This document shows positions 28,384-30,542 of a stretch of DNA of 30,542 nucleotides, in pieces. Origin of the DNA: a virus. The notes beneath the pieces are model-generated. The model saw nothing but the letters and a program-made list of their open reading frames with translations, was not told where the DNA came from and searched no databases. Location: positions 1-30,542 of the IMG/VR virus record IMGVR_UViG_3300031576_000233; one strand, given 5' to 3'. The first letter of the stretch is position 1. The number at the start of each line of letters is the position of its first letter. A program made the translations under genes and the position numbers.

Positions 28384-29250
28384 GAAATCTGGAGCGGAAA
28401 GCTCGTGGAGAAGTTCTACGACGCCACCGTGTTCGGCGATATCGCCAACACCGACTACGAGGGCGAGATCAGCAAGATGGGCGACAAGGTGAACATCCGT
28501 ACCACGCCGACCATCATCATCCGGGACTACCAGAAGGGCGGCAATCTGCAGTACCAGCGCCCGGAAAGCCCCAATGCAGAGCTGGTGATCGACAAGGCGA
28601 AGTATTTCGCCTTCATCGTCGACAACATCGACCGTTTCCAGTCGGACATCAACCTGATGGACGACTGGGCCGGCGACGGTGGCGAGCAGATGAAGATCGC
28701 CATCGACACGGACATCCTCGCCGTGATCCCTGCCGACGTTCCCGCGCAGAACAAGGGCGCGACCGCCGGCCGCAAGTCGGCGAGCTTCAACCTCGGCGCG
28801 ACCGGCGCCCCGTTCGTTCTCACCGCGGCGAACATCGTGGAATTCCTCACGGCGTGCTCGACGGTGGGCGACGAGCAGAACTGGCCGGAGACGGGCCGGT
28901 GGCTGGTGATGCCGCCATGGATGCGGTTCCTGCTGATGAACAGCGACCTGAAGAATGCCAGCCTCGCGGGTGACGAGACCTCGATCCTGCGCAACGGTCG
29001 CATCGGCGTGATCGACCGCTTCATGATGTACGTGTCGAACAACGTCTCGACCGCAGTGGACGGCGCTTTCACCGTCTACAACGTGATGTTCGGCCACAAG
29101 TCTGGCCTCACGTTCGCAGCGCAGATGACCGAAATGGACACGCTGAAAGCGGAGTCCACCTTCGGCAATCTCGTGCGCGGCCTGAACGTGTACGGCTACG
29201 AGTCCATCAAGCCGGAGGCGCTGGGGCTGGGCTACGTCCGCAAGGGCTGA
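28384..29250 (+). CDS. Major capsid protein, exon 2
   Basis: 288 codons of HK97-fold-type coat: EIWSGKLVEKFYDATVFGDI, then NTDYEGEISKMGDKVNIRTT, IRDYQKGGNLQYQRPESPNA, IDNIDRFQSDINLMDDWAGD and GRWLVMPPWMRFLLMNSDLK. This tract and its place after the scaffold identify the major capsid. The in-frame ATG at 28321 (MRKLLLILAFIALTPAQSNS) is inside the intron and would give a false signal peptide. The real upstream residues come from exon 1. Confidence 0.9.
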   Translation, partial: EIWSGKLVEKFYDATVFGDIANTDYEGEISKMGDKVNIRTTPTIIIRDYQKGGNLQYQRPESPNAELVIDKAKYFAFIVDNIDRFQSDINLMDDWAGDGGEQMKIAIDTDILAVIPADVPAQNKGATAGRKSASFNLGATGAPFVLTAANIVEFLTACSTVGDEQNWPETGRWLVMPPWMRFLLMNSDLKNASLAGDETSILRNGRIGVIDRFMMYVSNNVSTAVDGAFTVYNVMFGHKSGLTFAAQMTEMDTLKAESTFGNLVRGLNVYGYESIKPEALGLGYVRKG

Positions 29251-29272
29251 TCCAGCTAAACCCATGAACCAA

Positions 29273-29296
29273 GGGGGCGGCCAAGTTGGCGTCCCC
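29273..29296 (+). promoter_or_regulatory. Hairpin between capsid and decoration-type genes
   Basis: GGGGGC (G) GCC, loop AAGTT, GGC GTCCCC, with one G-T pair and one bulge, followed by GTTT. It may be a weak attenuator lowering expression of later genes relative to the capsid, or an mRNA stabiliser. Not a strong terminator. Confidence 0.4.
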
Positions 29297-29315
29297 GTTT
29301 AGAAAGGAAACGAAC

Positions 29316-29897
29316 ATGAAACGCATTGATCTCACGCATCTGGCCGTGGCTGCGGCATTCGCCGCCTCGCCGTTCGGCGCGCTGGCGGCCATGAATGGCG
29401 GGCCGCTGGATTTCCTCAAAGACAAGGCGACCTACCCGTACTACGGCGGCGTGCCTGGCACGGGTGCCGCCGGCCAGCCCGCGACACCGGGGGTTTTCTC
29501 CGTGGTCGACATCAAGCTGGACTTCGCCGCGATCGCGGCGGCGCGCGTCGCCGCCGGCCAGGCGGCGATCGGCGCCGCCGACGTGCTCGAGCTGATTCCG
29601 GTCCGCCCCGGTACCTGGGTGCCGTTCGCAGCCCTTCAGGTGGTCACGGCCGAAGGCGCCGTGGCAACGGCCGATCTGGGCGATGGAGTGACCCCCGCAG
29701 GATTCATCAGCAACGGCGATCTGAACGTGGTGGGTTGGTCGTCAAATCTGATCACCACGGTGTACTCGCTCGCGACGGCCGGCGGCAAGCTCTACACCGC
29801 CACCGACACGATCGACCTCGTGGTGGACAGCGCGTCGGTGGATGTGGCCGTGTTGCATCTCTTCGCCGTGCTCGTCGATTTGCGGCAGTACCGCTGA
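29316..29897 (+). CDS. Probable capsid decoration protein with signal-like N-terminus
   Basis: ATG at 29316 after GAAAGGAAACGAAC. The protein starts MKRIDLTHLAVAAAFAASPF then GALAA, which resembles a signal peptide, followed by a strand-rich body (VVDIKLDFAAIAAARVAAGQ, LELIPVRPGTWVPFAALQVV, LNVVGWSSNLITTVYSLATA, VDVAVLHLFAVLVDLRQYR) like small phage capsid-associated proteins. Position right after the capsid supports a decoration role. Export is doubtful for a virion protein, so the signal-like start may be chance, or the start may be the ATG at 29388. Confidence 0.6.
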   Translation: MKRIDLTHLAVAAAFAASPFGALAAMNGGPLDFLKDKATYPYYGGVPGTGAAGQPATPGVFSVVDIKLDFAAIAAARVAAGQAAIGAADVLELIPVRPGTWVPFAALQVVTAEGAVATADLGDGVTPAGFISNGDLNVVGWSSNLITTVYSLATAGGKLYTATDTIDLVVDSASVDVAVLHLFAVLVDLRQYR

Positions 29898-29923
29898 GAA
29901 GGACCTAGCGAGCGTGCCCTGAC

Positions 29924-29950
29924 CCCGGGGGCTGCGGTCCCCGGGTTTTT
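29924..29950 (+). terminator. Rho-independent terminator
   Basis: Stem CCCGGGG (29924-29930) with CCCCGGG (29939-29945), eight-base loop, then five Ts. It ends the capsid/decoration transcript 14 bases before the next gene. Confidence 0.82.
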
Positions 29951-29964
29951 ACCGAGGAGGAACA

Positions 29965-30336
29965 ATGGAACGAGTGCTCCAGAGATACCTGGTCCGGCGA
30001 TCCACGAAGGACGTATTCCCCTACAACGCGATCATGGCGACCCGCAAGGATCTGGAGGAGGTCTACGCCGAAAATGCGCAGGCGGCGCTCAACCAGAACG
30101 GCATGCCGGATCCGCGCAAGATTTCGCTCGACGAGATCGAGGCCATGCCGGTGAAGGACCTGATCCTGTTCGCGAAGGTGCGTATGGGGTTGGAGCTCGA
30201 CGCCTCGAAGAAGAAAGCCGAGCTGCAGGATCAGGTAAAGCTCGCCATTTTCCAACCGCCCGCCGAAGGCGCGGTCCCGGAAGCGTTTACGCCGTCGCCG
30301 CCGGAGCTCGACCGGCCGCGAGCGAGGGTCGTGTGA
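29965..30336 (+). CDS. Hypothetical virion-region protein, 123 aa
   Basis: Starts MERVLQRYLVRRSTKDVFPY with GAGGAGG upstream. The central helix (EIEAMPVKDLILFAKVRMGL, then KKKAELQDQVKLAIF) resembles a short SAP/Rho-N-type helical pair, a fold found in phage head-completion and termination proteins. The C-terminus is proline-rich. It lies between the terminator and the connector gene. Confidence 0.55.
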   Translation: MERVLQRYLVRRSTKDVFPYNAIMATRKDLEEVYAENAQAALNQNGMPDPRKISLDEIEAMPVKDLILFAKVRMGLELDASKKKAELQDQVKLAIFQPPAEGAVPEAFTPSPPELDRPRARVV

Positions 30337-30342
30337 CGGGCC

Positions 30343-30542
30343 GTGCAAGCGATCACGCTTATTAACCTTTGCGCCAGGGAGTACAACGATGTAGCGTACC
30401 AGCGCATTGCGAAGAGCGGCTCGGCCACGAACTGGCTAGATTGGCTGAACGACGCTCAGCGTGCCGTGGTGATTGTCCGCCCGGACGCGAATTCCATTCT
30501 TCAGGCTTTCCAGCTCGCCGCCGGGACCAAGCAGGCCATCCC
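30343..30542 (+). CDS. Head-tail adaptor-type protein, partial at the right edge
   Basis: GTG at 30343 in the same frame as, and after the stop of, the previous gene. The visible 66 residues read MQAITLINLCAREYNDVAYQ, then WLDWLNDAQRAVVIVRPDAN and LAAGTKQAIP. This N-terminal pattern (INLxxREYNDVAYxRI...WLxWLNDAQRAVVxVRPDA...AGTxQxIP) is characteristic of phage adaptor/connector proteins (DUF6682-like). The gene continues beyond the window. Confidence 0.72.
   Translation, partial: MQAITLINLCAREYNDVAYQRIAKSGSATNWLDWLNDAQRAVVIVRPDANSILQAFQLAAGTKQAI

Overview
This window looks like about 30 kb of a tailed-phage (Caudoviricetes) genome. It carries a large terminase, portal, scaffold, major capsid, tail fibre and connector-type genes next to a replication block, with dense gene packing, many ATGA start/stop overlaps and classical AAGGAG ribosome sites. 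High GC, sigma70-like promoters and gene families familiar from proteobacterial phages (the GGPAFP protein, the RNAK-type replication protein, the TOPRIM/Topo VI-A-like protein) suggest a beta- or gammaproteobacterial host. I see no integrase, tRNA, rRNA or CRISPR array. The right edge cuts a connector gene. The left edge may cut a zinc-ribbon gene.

Layout. (1) 1-2156, plus strand: small early-type proteins, including zinc-ribbon miniproteins, a DUF559/Vsr-like nuclease and a frameshifted DUF6166-like gene. (2) 5711-2167, minus strand: an operon read from a divergent promoter region (5712-5904). It holds a 29-residue secreted peptide, two HTH proteins, a frameshifted TOPRIM protein, a YkgJ-type cysteine-cluster protein and several unknowns. 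(3) 5905-9061, plus strand: a Ycf46-like AAA+ ATPase with a probable partner protein and a small membrane protein, ending in a strong terminator at 9108-9141. (4) 9148-10499: a new promoter, then the probable small terminase. (5) 10500-11180: about 0.7 kb without a convincing gene, carrying a 14-bp palindrome, six tandem hexamers and five 9-bp iteron-like repeats. It is the best candidate for a replication origin. (6) 11193-16039: SSB-like protein, replication protein, an M48-like membrane metalloprotease, an HTH protein and small unknowns. (7) 16039-30542: packaging and virion module, consisting of TerL, portal, repeat-rich tail fibre, glycosyltransferase plus methyltransferase, virion proteins, scaffold, capsid, decoration-type protein and connector.

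The most striking feature is a self-splicing group I intron (27706-28383, 678 nt) inside the major capsid gene. It has a LAGLIDADG homing endonuclease in its L6 loop. P1 with its U.G splice-site wobble, P10, P3, P5, P6, P7, P8 and P9-type hairpins can all be drawn by hand, and splicing restores an uninterrupted capsid N-arm (SGTFIP joined to EIWSGKL). Read without the intron, the capsid appears to start with a false signal peptide. A second, free-standing endonuclease (HNH/endonuclease VII type, 25715-26206) sits between virion genes, flanked by a duplicated AKYRG-stop end.

Three genes (near 2111, 4012 and 17661) need a one-base shift to recover their expected full-length proteins. These are either sequencing errors or real lesions, and they affect gene models. 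All functional calls come from reading motifs by eye. No database search was run.
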